Shown here: one piece after another, positions 30,094 through 37,476 of the stretch
Position numbering within the stretch: the stretch's first letter is position 1
Layout: each line of letters starts with the position of its first letter
Source of the DNA: Kordiimonas pumila
GTDB taxonomy: Bacteria; Pseudomonadota; Alphaproteobacteria; Sphingomonadales; Kordiimonadaceae
DNA length: 64,000 nt
Assembly (NCBI RefSeq): GCF_015240255.1
Contig: NZ_CP061205.1
Span: 3,830,501 to 3,894,500, forward strand
Direction of reading: 5' to 3'
Made by a program: the position numbers and the translations under genes
The notes under the pieces: model-generated
Database searches by the model: none
What the model was told of the DNA's origin: nothing
The model's input: the letters and a program-made list of their open reading frames with translations, nothing else

Positions 30094-30353
30094 TTTTTTG
30101 ATGCGATGTCTTTGAGCATCGAAATATCAAGATGGGCGTCCGCCAACAATGACTTCAGGCGCTGGTTCTCATCCTCAAGCGCTTTCAGGCGTTTGGCATC
30201 CGATACTTCCATGCCACCGTACTTTGCCTTCCATTTATAAAAGGTACTTTCTCCGATACCGTGCTGACGGCACACCGATGCCGTCGGCTGACCCGCTTCC
30301 TGTTCCTTCAGGATGCGGATTATCTGTTCTTCCGTGAAACGGCTCTTTCTCAT
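30087..30353 (-). CDS. IS3-family OrfA (helix-turn-helix protein)
   Basis: An intact 88 aa OrfA with the HTH_Tnp_1 domain (RFTEEQIIRILKEQEAG, VCRQHGIGESTFYKWKAKYGG) and the leucine-zipper region (LKALEDENQRLKSLLADAHL). It is complete, but its partner OrfB is broken, so it cannot support transposition alone. Confidence 0.88.
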   Translation of the reverse strand: MRKSRFTEEQIIRILKEQEAGQPTASVCRQHGIGESTFYKWKAKYGGMEVSDAKRLKALEDENQRLKSLLADAHLDISMLKDIASKKW

Positions 30354-30383
30354 CAGTCTGTCTCCTTACGACAGACTCTACTT

Positions 30384-30716
30384 CTAATTGGATGAATTTA
30401 AAGGGCTCAGGTCATATGAGAAATTACGCTCTGCACTAACCTGTAACTCCTCTAATCTTTTACCACCTTTCAGTCCTACTAAGTTTATTCCTACCTGAAA
30501 TACAGGCAAAGATGCCTGACGCTGTATTTCTACTATTTGAGAATCGAGCTCGGACTGCCACAGAGCAAGCTTCTGTTGTTCTTCCGAAATCTTTAGTTGC
30601 TGCTCTTGAAGGCTGGCGGCTTGAAAAGCGAAATATGTTGAGAATACCGTACATGGTAGAATTAAAGGCTGAACATAAAACATCAGACGTTTTAGCAAGC
30701 GTCTTACTTTTCTCAT
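30384..30716 (-). CDS. Membrane-anchored coiled-coil protein, fifth gene of the ubiquitin-like operon, C-terminus cut by IS3
   Basis: About 110 aa remain. The ATG at 30716 overlaps the E1-like gene's TGA as ATGA, the same coupling as at other junctions of this operon. The protein begins with basic residues (MRKVRRLLKRL), has one membrane helix (FYVQPLILPCTVFSTYFAF), then a coiled coil (LQEQQLKISEEQQKLALWQSEL) and the start of a beta-rich domain (LPVFQVGINLVGLKGG). The stop codon TAG is the first base triplet of the IS3 end (TAGAAGTAG), so the original protein was longer. I do not recognise the family. Membrane attachment of a conjugation pathway is an inference. Confidence 0.7.
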   Translation of the reverse strand: MRKVRRLLKRLMFYVQPLILPCTVFSTYFAFQAASLQEQQLKISEEQQKLALWQSELDSQIVEIQRQASLPVFQVGINLVGLKGGKRLEELQVSAERNFSYDLSPLNSSN

Positions 30717-31636
30717 TTGAACTTCCATATGCCTAAAACCCAATTCTTAACTGTTGCAAGAGCTCGAGCGTAAACTCTCAATGATTCAAGAGTAGCGTCA
30801 TGTTGCTCGGTTGTATTCTTGCGGAGTGATCGAATATCAAAAAAAGGATCTCCTGCTTCATTGTCAGGAAAGTGGGCACACTTTTTGTTAGCTAACACCC
30901 GAAGTTTTCGACTTGGCACCAATGTGTTGTGGTTACCATCATACTCTAAGCACGAGTGAGGTTGACCATCCGATGACCAGGGCGTCAACATGTGAATCAC
31001 CATTCCAATGGTCGCAGAGGCTAATATGCCATTAGGCCAAATGACTTGAGGTTGCCCACCAGCATCCCCATAGTTAGCAGCTTCTGCCTCTAGTAGTTTG
31101 TCAGTTACAATCCCAAGACACCTAAGACACGGGCCACCATAGACTGACCTCACGACTTGCCCCGCTATAAGATACCTGTCTGTATCTAATTCGTGAACAT
31201 CCATCCCAATATCGAAATACGGAATATGAAATCGACGACAAAACTGTTCTAACTCTGCTTTAGCAGAAACAGAGTCAAGAGCGCCAATGATGATATCACA
31301 CTCATACAGTTCATCCGATACTTCCTGCCATTTAGCGTTCAATTGTGTGACAGAAGCGTCTTCACGAAGACTATAGATTAGCCTTGCCGCGATTTGTGTC
31401 TTTTGCAGGACGTCTCTAAAATCCTGCCTCGTCGCTCCCACAAGGCGGTTTAAGTTAGAATCTTCTACGATGTCGTAATCGACAATTACATATTTCTTAA
31501 ATCCAATATGGGCCAACTGCTGAACAATATGCGAGCCCCCTCCACCAAGCCCCACAATACCTATGACCGAACTTGAGAAAATCTTCTTGCTTTTGGCTCC
31601 CAGAAAACTTTGGCGATCCTTGTCTTTTGTCATCAT
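30713..31636 (-). CDS. ThiF/E1-like ubiquitin-activating-type adenylyltransferase
   Basis: ATP-dependent activation of the C-terminus of a ubiquitin-like protein. The 307 aa protein has the Rossmann nucleotide loop IVGLGGGGSHIVQQL (Gly31-Ser35), the Asp pair VDYDIVEDSNLNR (Asn61 and Arg64 are the adenylation residues in E1/ThiF families) and KTQIAARLI. A CxxC pair follows in GGPCLRCLG, with a further Cys in NKKCAHF, which may bind zinc or form the thioester. The C-terminus is helical. The start ATG overlaps the JAB gene stop by four bases. Together with the neighbours it matches the bacterial operons with E1, E2, JAB and poly-ubiquitin-like genes described by Iyer, Burroughs and Aravind. Confidence 0.9.
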   Translation of the reverse strand: MMTKDKDRQSFLGAKSKKIFSSSVIGIVGLGGGGSHIVQQLAHIGFKKYVIVDYDIVEDSNLNRLVGATRQDFRDVLQKTQIAARLIYSLREDASVTQLNAKWQEVSDELYECDIIIGALDSVSAKAELEQFCRRFHIPYFDIGMDVHELDTDRYLIAGQVVRSVYGGPCLRCLGIVTDKLLEAEAANYGDAGGQPQVIWPNGILASATIGMVIHMLTPWSSDGQPHSCLEYDGNHNTLVPSRKLRVLANKKCAHFPDNEAGDPFFDIRSLRKNTTEQHDATLESLRVYARALATVKNWVLGIWKFK

Positions 31637-32139
31637 GCCACCTCATACTTTTTGAGCACCGACCCAACTTCAACCACTTCACGCACTACTTGTGGGGGAA
31701 GCTCTTTGTTGACCCATGCTAGCAAACGAATGGCGTTGTTACTTAAAACCCCGAGCCCGTGCGGTACTTGAGGTAGTAAGTTAAAGAATGACGGCACAAA
31801 GTTTTTCCCACTTTTTAAATCGACGCTACTGAAGTTAGGAATTCCCATGCCACCATGAGTGTGTATATGTATCAAGGCAGACTTATCTTTGTATGCGCTC
31901 TGCAGTCCCTTACGAATTGCATTGCTACCAATTTGAGCGCCCACACTATGACTTACTTCATAGTCCTCATCTGCCACAGGAAAGTATTCTCTTGCGAACA
32001 AATTAATGTTCGCTTCGCTTGTTTGAGCAACCCCAGCAGTTAAAAACCCTACACGTTCGTGCGCAAAAAAATGGGGCCTTTTTAAATCACTTCTGATTTT
32101 ATCAAACAGTCCTGTAGGAATCTTAAGTCGAATATTCAT
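31633..32139 (-). CDS. JAB/MPN-domain (JAMM) metalloprotease
   Basis: Zinc-dependent isopeptidase fold that in these operons is expected to mature or remove the ubiquitin-like protein. From the ATG at 32139 it has 168 aa. The JAMM ligands are visible: Glu28 (HERVGFLTAG), His93 and His95 (HIHTHGG) and Asp107 with Ser104 (FSSVD). The ATG overlaps the E2-like gene's TAA by one base (TAATG). An in-frame codon at 32220 would be a longer start but lies inside the E2-like gene, so the coupled ATG is preferred. The active site appears complete. Confidence 0.9.
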   Translation of the reverse strand: MNIRLKIPTGLFDKIRSDLKRPHFFAHERVGFLTAGVAQTSEANINLFAREYFPVADEDYEVSHSVGAQIGSNAIRKGLQSAYKDKSALIHIHTHGGMGIPNFSSVDLKSGKNFVPSFFNLLPQVPHGLGVLSNNAIRLLAWVNKELPPQVVREVVEVGSVLKKYEVA

Positions 32140-32465
32140 TATAAGGCCCTTAAGTGGTTTGCCAATATTACAGGCCACGGAAGATTCGCCTGTACACCTC
32201 GCCAAGAACATGCCCACCAAGACTTCCCTAAAAGATTAAAGGATTTCCAGTTCTTTGCCTCCCCATCTACTTTTTTTTCCAAGAAAAGCCGCGTCTGATA
32301 TCCATCGCGAGCATAGGGCCACAAAAGTGCCTGAAGCGATACTGTTTGGCCTGACTGCTTGAGCATTAAATTTGGGATAAAGGCAACTTTTTGGCCGCCT
32401 TGCTCCATGAGTTGTACTTCAGGATAGATTTTCCGTAAGGCCGCAAAGTTTTCATCTACACTCAT
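32139..32465 (-). CDS. Prokaryotic E2-like protein (Prok-E2_E type)
   Basis: Probable E2-type conjugating protein of 108 aa. The N-terminal half has the AFIPNLML and LQALLWPYARDGYQ strands. The C-terminal half has KSWWACSWRGV and ILANHLRAL, which fits the prokaryotic E2 family E pattern (Trp-rich loop with a conserved Cys, then a helix ending in an HL motif). Cys86 is the only cysteine, so it is the one candidate thioester residue. It overlaps its upstream partner as ATGA at 32462-32465. The family assignment rests on motif spacing and operon context, not on a database search. Confidence 0.75.
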   Translation of the reverse strand: MSVDENFAALRKIYPEVQLMEQGGQKVAFIPNLMLKQSGQTVSLQALLWPYARDGYQTRLFLEKKVDGEAKNWKSFNLLGKSWWACSWRGVQANLPWPVILANHLRAL

Positions 32466-33172
32466 GATGACTGACCTTCTGGAGCATGAGAGAAAAAGAC
32501 GAGACCATCCTTGGCCTTAATAGTGTCTCCTGGGTTAAGAGGTTCAAACTCGCCATTTGACAGAACTTGTTGCAAGACATAGCCCGCGACTACACCAAAA
32601 ACCTGAAACAGCTCCTGATACGTATATTTTCGTTTTTCAAGTGTTACAGACTCGTCATTGAAAATCACCTCTACTAGCTTCACTTTGGCTTTGGTAAAAA
32701 AGCTTTCCACCCCCCTACCAGTCAAAGTAACCTTTTCCTCAGGCAGAATACTCTTATCAGGGGTATCTTCATTTTCCTGCCAGACATCAAAGTCGTTGTC
32801 TTTGAGAGCAAGTTTCCTGATGTCTTTGCCGCTTAATTCAGCATTAGGCCAAGACAGTCGGTATCCATCTACAACAAACCTGTATGTCCGATCGCCTTTT
32901 ATGACAAAAAACCGATCTTTATTCTCATTTTGCAAGGGCAGCTTCTCATCAAGGCCCACTTCTTCAACTTGACCAGAAGCTAGCTGTCTAAGAACAATGT
33001 AGCTTTTTGCAGGTCTTTTCTTTCCTAGCCTAATAATGTCACGACCTGAAACGACCGGGTCAGTAACCTCATAGAAATCCCCCTTGAAGTTTTGATCAAG
33101 GATTACCAGCCCAAGGGATTTATCCGCGGCATTAGCCGTACAGCTTCTATCCAACTCACGAACATTACTCAT
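32462..33172 (-). CDS. Triple ubiquitin-like (multiubiquitin) protein
   Basis: The putative modifier of the pathway. From the ATG at 33172 (AGAAAGG upstream) it has 236 aa. Three tandem beta-grasp-like units are visible. Unit 1 (about 31-91) has SGRDIIRLGKK and ends LPLQNENKDRFFV; unit 2 (about 95-160) has YRFVVDGYRLSWP, LSGKDIRKLA and VTLTGRGVESFF; unit 3 (about 166-230) has VEVIFNDESVTL, YTYQELFQVFG and IKAKDGLVFF. The repeated 'tG.dI..La' helix and 'L...g.e.F' strand are typical of the multiubiquitin family. The C-terminus is SHAPEGQSS, without a terminal Gly-Gly, so conjugation may need trimming by the JAB peptidase or may use another residue. First gene of the operon. Confidence 0.85.
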   Translation of the reverse strand: MSNVRELDRSCTANAADKSLGLVILDQNFKGDFYEVTDPVVSGRDIIRLGKKRPAKSYIVLRQLASGQVEEVGLDEKLPLQNENKDRFFVIKGDRTYRFVVDGYRLSWPNAELSGKDIRKLALKDNDFDVWQENEDTPDKSILPEEKVTLTGRGVESFFTKAKVKLVEVIFNDESVTLEKRKYTYQELFQVFGVVAGYVLQQVLSNGEFEPLNPGDTIKAKDGLVFFSHAPEGQSS

Positions 33173-33236
33173 TTTAAACCTTTCTGCCTCCCCGCAGAAG
33201 GCATGTATAGCCGGCCTAGCCCTAACCGGAACGTTT

Positions 33237-33255
33237 GCAAAAGTGACGCTTTTGC
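33237..33255. promoter_or_regulatory. Palindromic operator candidate upstream of the ubiquitin-like operon
   Basis: GCAAAAG-TGACG-CTTTTGC, perfect seven-base arms, 65 bases before the multiubiquitin start. An outer pair, GTTTGCA (33233-33239) and TGCAAAC (33264-33270), overlaps it. It may be bound by the divergent XRE-type protein. Confidence 0.5.
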
Positions 33256-33354
33256 GCCCACAATGCAAACATGATTTAACCGAACCTGAGAGTCAAGAAC
33301 ATTTTGCATAATTGTATTTTAAGTGTTTGTGAAAATGACATTGAGTTTGCCCTA

Positions 33355-33382
33355 TTGACATAAATCAGTAGTTTTATATACT
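33355..33382 (+). promoter_or_regulatory. Near-consensus sigma-70 promoter of the XRE gene
   Basis: TTGACA (33355-33360), 16-base spacer, TATACT (33377-33382). The expected start point falls at or next to the A of the ATG at 33390, and no ribosome site precedes that ATG, so the mRNA is probably leaderless. Confidence 0.7.
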
Positions 33383-33389
33383 TGAATTC

Positions 33390-33716
33390 ATGAGCACAGA
33401 CTTTCCATATCCAGAAATAGGCACTTTGCTTCGGAATCGCAGAAAAGCGTTGTCGATGACACAGGATATCCTTGCGAACACAGTGGGTATATCCCGAGCA
33501 TCAATGGCTAACATTGAAGCGGGCAGGCAAAGAATACTGGTGGGACAACTCTATGGATTTGCTAATGCACTTGAAATGGATGTACAGGACTTAATGCCGT
33601 CTGTGGATTCTAGAAAAACGAGGGTTGTAAACTCGGATTACGAACTCCCTCTGAATAAGGATATTCCTCAAAGTTACTGGGAAGCGACTAAAAGAGTTAT
33701 GAGCGGCTCTAAGTAG
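33390..33716 (+). CDS. XRE-family helix-turn-helix regulator
   Basis: Repressor-type protein of 108 aa with a Cro/CI HTH in the first 65 residues (LLRNRRKALSMTQDILANTVGISRASMANIEAGRQ). It is divergent from the ubiquitin-like operon and 14 bases upstream of an ImmA/IrrE peptidase gene. That pairing is the common phage-type switch in which the peptidase cleaves the repressor. It is likely the regulator of the conjugation operon, as inferred from position and the palindrome between them. Confidence 0.9.
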   Translation: MSTDFPYPEIGTLLRNRRKALSMTQDILANTVGISRASMANIEAGRQRILVGQLYGFANALEMDVQDLMPSVDSRKTRVVNSDYELPLNKDIPQSYWEATKRVMSGSK

Positions 33717-33730
33717 GGAAAGTTCAAATA

Positions 33731-34285
33731 ATGAAACTTAATAAAAAGCGGGCCATTGAGTCCGCTAAACAGATTCATGCAGAATTTGGAGGGCTCTCCA
33801 GAGCCCCAGTCAATGTTGATCGAATAGCTCGTAAGCTTAATATTACTATACGTTACGAGCCAATGGATAATGAGTTATCTGGGATGATTTTCATCAAAGA
33901 TGGGAAGCCTATCATCGGAATTAACTCCTTACATAATGCAAATAGAAAACGCTTTACGCTCGCACATGAAATTGGGCACTATCGGCTACATAGCGCTTTG
34001 GTATCCCAGGAAGTTCATTTAGATACAAACTTTTCTGGAGGTCTATACCGCGATTTAAAGTCTGCTACAGGTGTTGACCCCATAGAAGTTGAAGCAAACG
34101 CTTTTGCTGCAGAACTTCTCATGCCCGAGCACCTTATAAAAGAAGAAGTAAGTAAGTGCGATATTGATTTGCTGACGGACCCATTTTTAGATGACGAGGC
34201 AGAGAAGTATATCACTGAACTAGCAGACAAATTTAAAGTTAGTAGCCTTGCAATACAGACGCGAATTGTTAATCTAAAAAAATAA
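33731..34285 (+). CDS. ImmA/IrrE-family metallopeptidase
   Basis: Zinc peptidase of 184 aa with the active-site motif RFTLAHEIGHYRLH (HExxH) and the downstream zinc ligand Glu in EVEANAFAAELLMP. The N-terminal part (IDRIARKL-like VNVDRIARKLNI) is typical of the family. The enzyme normally cleaves the neighbouring XRE repressor in response to damage or infection. It directly follows that gene and is followed after about 30 bases by a nuclease gene. Confidence 0.92.
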   Translation: MKLNKKRAIESAKQIHAEFGGLSRAPVNVDRIARKLNITIRYEPMDNELSGMIFIKDGKPIIGINSLHNANRKRFTLAHEIGHYRLHSALVSQEVHLDTNFSGGLYRDLKSATGVDPIEVEANAFAAELLMPEHLIKEEVSKCDIDLLTDPFLDDEAEKYITELADKFKVSSLAIQTRIVNLKK

Positions 34286-34314
34286 GCACCTAAAATGAGA
34301 CATGGGGGTCTTCG

Positions 34315-35721
34315 TTGTCGGGTTTTATTTTTTATGATGTTGAAACCACAGGGCTGAATAAGTCCTTTGATCAAATACTACAATTTGCAGCTATTCATAC
34401 AGATTATAACCTGAATGAACTGGATCGAATTTCAGTTCGATGTAGGTTAATGCCTCATATAGTTCCATCTCCTAAAGCATTGCTAATAAATGGGATCCAG
34501 CCTGACCAGTTGTTTGATCAGAGTTTGCCCTCACACTATTCAATGATGAGGGAGATAGTAGAGAAGCTGCAGGAATGGAAGCCTGCAACATTTCTAGGAT
34601 GGAACTCCATCAGGTTTGATGAGTATTTCCTGAGACAAGCATTCTTCCATACGCTTCATTATCCGTTTTATACCAATACCCACTCAAATAATAGAACTGA
34701 CGCTTTGATCATTGCGAGAGCGGCTTACTACACAGCACCTGGCTCTCTAAACGTTTATAGGAAACCTAATGGCCAGCCGGACTTTACTTTGGCTAGTGTT
34801 GCATCAGCGAATGGGTTTTCAGATTTAGGCATGCATGAAGCAGAGCGTGATGTTGAAGCTACTTTATATATTTGCCGCCATATAAAAGAAAATGCACCTG
34901 AGGCCTGGTCTGAAGCATGCCGTTTTTCTCGCAAGGACGAGGCACTTTCTTTTTTAGAACAAAACAACGTAGTTGGACTCTTATCTCACTGGAGCAAAGA
35001 TGATCATCGCCCTCCAATAGTTATGAAAATTGGTCAAAACAGGCAGTGGGCTAGTCAACAGTATTTATTAGATTTAAGTTATGACCCAGAGATGTTGGCT
35101 AATATTTCAGATGAAGAATTACAACAGCTAATTGACGCCCAGAATTCCATTATATTTAAAACTATAATTAATGCTGCGCCGGTATTTTCATACTTAGAAG
35201 ATATTTCACCTCACATATTAAGAGAGCCCGGCAACATTGAAATATTTGAGGCCAGAGCAGTAGCTATTCGGGGAAATCAACAACTATTAGATAAGATTAC
35301 AGCTATATTGGAGGCAACATCTTGGAAGCCTGTAAAGTCTGAACACATTGAGCTTCAGCTTAATGATGGCTTTGCCCCATGGTCAGACTGGAATATTGCG
35401 GAGCACTTTCATAATACGGATTGGCATAAAAGAGACGAAGTCGCTGCAAGGATGGAAGATAATCGGTTGCGACACCTATCTAAAAGGCTTCAATTTTTTG
35501 AAGCACGCGAATTTATGGAAGTGGCAGAGTTAAACTGCATTGGTAACGAATTATATGGCCGTATGTTTGATGCTCCTAATGAAAAACTATGGCGCACAAT
35601 ACCTATGGCTTTAGCAGAAGCTAACCAGTTGGCTTCAGAAAATGGGGAGAGCGTCGTGCTTGCGAACATTACAGCGTTTCTTGAACAGCAAGCCAGCCGG
35701 TTCGCATCTTTGATATCTTAA
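34315..35721 (+). CDS. Exonuclease I-like DEDD 3'-5' exonuclease
   Basis: Predicted single-strand DNA exonuclease of the DnaQ/SbcB type, 468 aa. Exo I (FIFYDVETTGLN), Exo II (FLGWNSIRFDEYFLRQAF) and Exo III (GMHEAERDVEATL, with the Asp and preceding His) motifs are visible. The C-terminal half (DLSYDPEMLANISDEEL, NKCP-like ending) resembles the ExoI extension domain. The start is a TTG at 34315, with GGGGG upstream; an out-of-frame ATG lies nearby. It is the third gene of the XRE-ImmA unit. Role as an effector of the defence island is inferred from context. Confidence 0.85.
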   Translation: MSGFIFYDVETTGLNKSFDQILQFAAIHTDYNLNELDRISVRCRLMPHIVPSPKALLINGIQPDQLFDQSLPSHYSMMREIVEKLQEWKPATFLGWNSIRFDEYFLRQAFFHTLHYPFYTNTHSNNRTDALIIARAAYYTAPGSLNVYRKPNGQPDFTLASVASANGFSDLGMHEAERDVEATLYICRHIKENAPEAWSEACRFSRKDEALSFLEQNNVVGLLSHWSKDDHRPPIVMKIGQNRQWASQQYLLDLSYDPEMLANISDEELQQLIDAQNSIIFKTIINAAPVFSYLEDISPHILREPGNIEIFEARAVAIRGNQQLLDKITAILEATSWKPVKSEHIELQLNDGFAPWSDWNIAEHFHNTDWHKRDEVAARMEDNRLRHLSKRLQFFEAREFMEVAELNCIGNELYGRMFDAPNEKLWRTIPMALAEANQLASENGESVVLANITAFLEQQASRFASLIS

Positions 35722-35894
35722 AACGGCGATGTTCCTAAGTCCCTATATTAGAGTAGTAAAACCTTACTCTTTTGAGATTAATTATAAAGCAATTGAAGGC
35801 TTTTCAGGAGAAGCCGGCTGTCAAGTACCCAACCAATACAACCTCATTCTCTACACCTACCTACAGGCTATAAAACAGCCCATAAACTATATTC

Positions 35895-36101
35895 TCATGA
35901 CAAATAGCTAGGTGCTTTATTTCTCTCGGCACACCCTAAACGCGCATTCAATCGCATGGCTCTTGATCGTCTTTCTTCAAGCTCCTTTTCGAGCCGATCA
36001 AAGACAGGCCAGTAAGCATCCCCATACCAACTGATAAGCTGCGCAACATAGTTGAGCGCTTCTTCTATCTCTTTGTCTGTGACGTGTTTGCTCGACCCCA
36101 T
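35895..36101 (-). CDS. Small hypothetical protein, 68 aa
   Basis: Charged helical protein (DKEIEEALNYVAQLISWYGDAYWPVFDRLEKELEERRSRAMRLNARL). The pattern of a helical pair ending in an Arg-rich stretch is common in small accessory proteins of alphaproteobacterial plasmids. A plausible AGGAAAC...GG site precedes the ATG. Function unknown. Confidence 0.6.
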   Translation of the reverse strand: MGSSKHVTDKEIEEALNYVAQLISWYGDAYWPVFDRLEKELEERRSRAMRLNARLGCAERNKAPSYLS

Positions 36102-36435
36102 GTTGGGTACCTAGTTTCCTGGAACCATGCCAATCACTTCGAGCATCAGGCATTTAGCCACAAATCGCCCAAGAATTCAATATTTCCGGGCAGTCAAGGC
36201 CGTTTACTTTGTATACGCACGGCCTGAGCCTCAGAGTAAGAGGAGTGTTGGTTTTTCGTGATGGTTTGAAAGGAAGAGAGAGGCTTTTCCGGACCATCCA
36301 CGGAGAACCCAAACATGCATACAGACCAGAAACTCGGTCCATAGTTCCTACGAACAACAACTCTCACTTTAAGGCTGACTGGCCATAGCCTCAGCCATTT
36401 CACACATATTTCAATCTCTACTCAAGGAGGCACTT
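36102..36435. other. Intergenic region at the start of the plasmid accessory genes
   Basis: 334 bases without a convincing gene. Short frames here have no ribosome sites and no recognisable sequence. It ends in CAAGGAGGCAC, a strong ribosome site for the gene at 36436. It marks the change from the AT-rich defence island to the GC-richer transfer backbone. Confidence 0.4.
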
Positions 36436-36645
36436 ATGTCTGCTCCCTTTTTGCGCAGCCTGAGTGATCAGGAACGCGAATCCCTGCCCGGCGATTGGGA
36501 AAACCTCACCGGCATCAAAAACCCTGAACAGCTTATCATCACCCTCGCCTGTGAGTGTGATGAGGCGACCTACAACAGATGGCTTGGTCCAAAACAGATC
36601 CACGACCACCGTTTCATCATTGCTTGCACAGGAGACCTGTCATGA
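36436..36645 (+). CDS. Small plasmid accessory protein, 69 aa
   Basis: Unrecognised 69 aa protein (LSDQERESLPGDWENLTGI, ACECDEATYNRWLGP). It has a strong AAGGAGG site and its stop overlaps the start of the DUF2958 gene as ATGA, so it is translated and coupled. The neighbours suggest a role in plasmid establishment or antirestriction, but nothing in the sequence proves this. Confidence 0.75.
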   Translation: MSAPFLRSLSDQERESLPGDWENLTGIKNPEQLIITLACECDEATYNRWLGPKQIHDHRFIIACTGDLS

Positions 36646-37022
36646 AACTCCTCACCAAAGCAATCGCTGAAAAACTTGATAAAAACTGGCCCGATGACAG
36701 CGGTGACTGTGTACCGGTTCTAAAAATCTTCAATCCTTGCGGGGCAGCCACATGGCTCATTACCTGCCGGGATCCAGAAAATCCGGATTACCTCTGGGGC
36801 CTCTGTGACCTCGGTCTGGGGTTTCCTGAGCTCGGAACGGTTCTCCTCTCCGAGTTGCAATCCGTTAAGTGCCCACCTTTTGGCCTCGGTCTTGAGCGGG
36901 ATCTGCATTTTACCGCTGAGCATGGCATCAAGGTCTATGCGCAAGCGGCCCGCGCTGAGGGCCGCATCACCTTTAACGCTGAATTATTGGAGGCGGCTGC
37001 AACCCAGTGCGCATCAGAATGA
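36642..37022 (+). CDS. DUF2958-family protein
   Basis: 126 aa protein that matches the DUF2958 pattern, found on conjugative plasmids and ICEs: LLTKAIAEKL start, VPVLKIFNPCGAATWLITC, GFPELGTVLLSEL and a C-terminal LGLERDLHFTAEHGIKVYA. The function of the family is not established. The ATG at 36642 overlaps the previous stop (ATGA). It is convergent with vapC. Confidence 0.85.
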   Translation: MKLLTKAIAEKLDKNWPDDSGDCVPVLKIFNPCGAATWLITCRDPENPDYLWGLCDLGLGFPELGTVLLSELQSVKCPPFGLGLERDLHFTAEHGIKVYAQAARAEGRITFNAELLEAAATQCASE

Positions 37023-37047
37023 TACGACACTGATCTGGACGCCTAAC

Positions 37048-37476
37048 TCAAAAGGTGGTGCTCAATACATTTGGGCACCACTCACTCCACAAGGTTTTAA
37101 GGCCAAGGCTGTCAACCATCACATCAAAGTCCCTGTCTGAGTGCAGAAGCGTATGGCCATTTTCTATGCAAAAGGTTGCGATCAACACATCAATCGTTTT
37201 ACGAACTGTGATCCCTTGCTGCCTGAGCCTTCGGTAATTTTCTGCGCTTTTAAGCGCAATCTCTGCTCCAACCATGGGGGCAAATTCAAGCTGACCAAGA
37301 GCCGCCCTGGCTTTCCGGAAGTCCCTTTCATGCTTGAACCCCTGTAAAACCTCGGTGATAATCAAGTCGCCTGTCAACAAAGGTTCGGTGCCAAGACATC
37401 TATCAAGCAGGTCAGTTTCCCGGCTTTGTTTGCCGCGGAAAAAATCGATCCACACGGAACTATCAACCAAAATCAT
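37048..37476 (-). CDS. vapC: VapC-family PIN-domain ribonuclease toxin
   Basis: Toxin of a type II toxin-antitoxin pair; PIN-domain RNase that cleaves tRNA or rRNA in known cases. 142 aa with the acidic residues in MILVDSSVWIDFF, ITEVLQGF (Glu), TIDVLIATFC (Asp) and LHSDRDFDVM (Asp). All four expected acidic positions are present, so it should be active. Its ATG overlaps the vapB stop by four bases. Confidence 0.93.
   Translation of the reverse strand: MILVDSSVWIDFFRGKQSRETDLLDRCLGTEPLLTGDLIITEVLQGFKHERDFRKARAALGQLEFAPMVGAEIALKSAENYRRLRQQGITVRKTIDVLIATFCIENGHTLLHSDRDFDVMVDSLGLKTLWSEWCPNVLSTTF

Larger units (their letters stand above)
29622..30386 (-). mobile_element. Rearranged IS3-family element
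   Basis: OrfA and the N-terminal part of OrfB lie on the minus strand (30353 to about 29729). The C-terminal codons of an OrfB lie on the plus strand (29622-29686), so the middle of orfB has been deleted and one end inverted. The outer end at 30372-30386 reads TAGAAGTAGAGTCTG inward and resembles AAAAGTAGAAGCT at the other end. A CCCCC-N7-GGGGG hairpin at 29704-29720 marks the internal joint. The element is inactive. Confidence 0.75.

Noticed and set aside
35729-35911. 60-codon plus-strand ORF after the exonuclease gene
   Set aside because: No ribosome site and no recognisable sequence; the frame overlaps the more credible minus-strand 68 aa gene.
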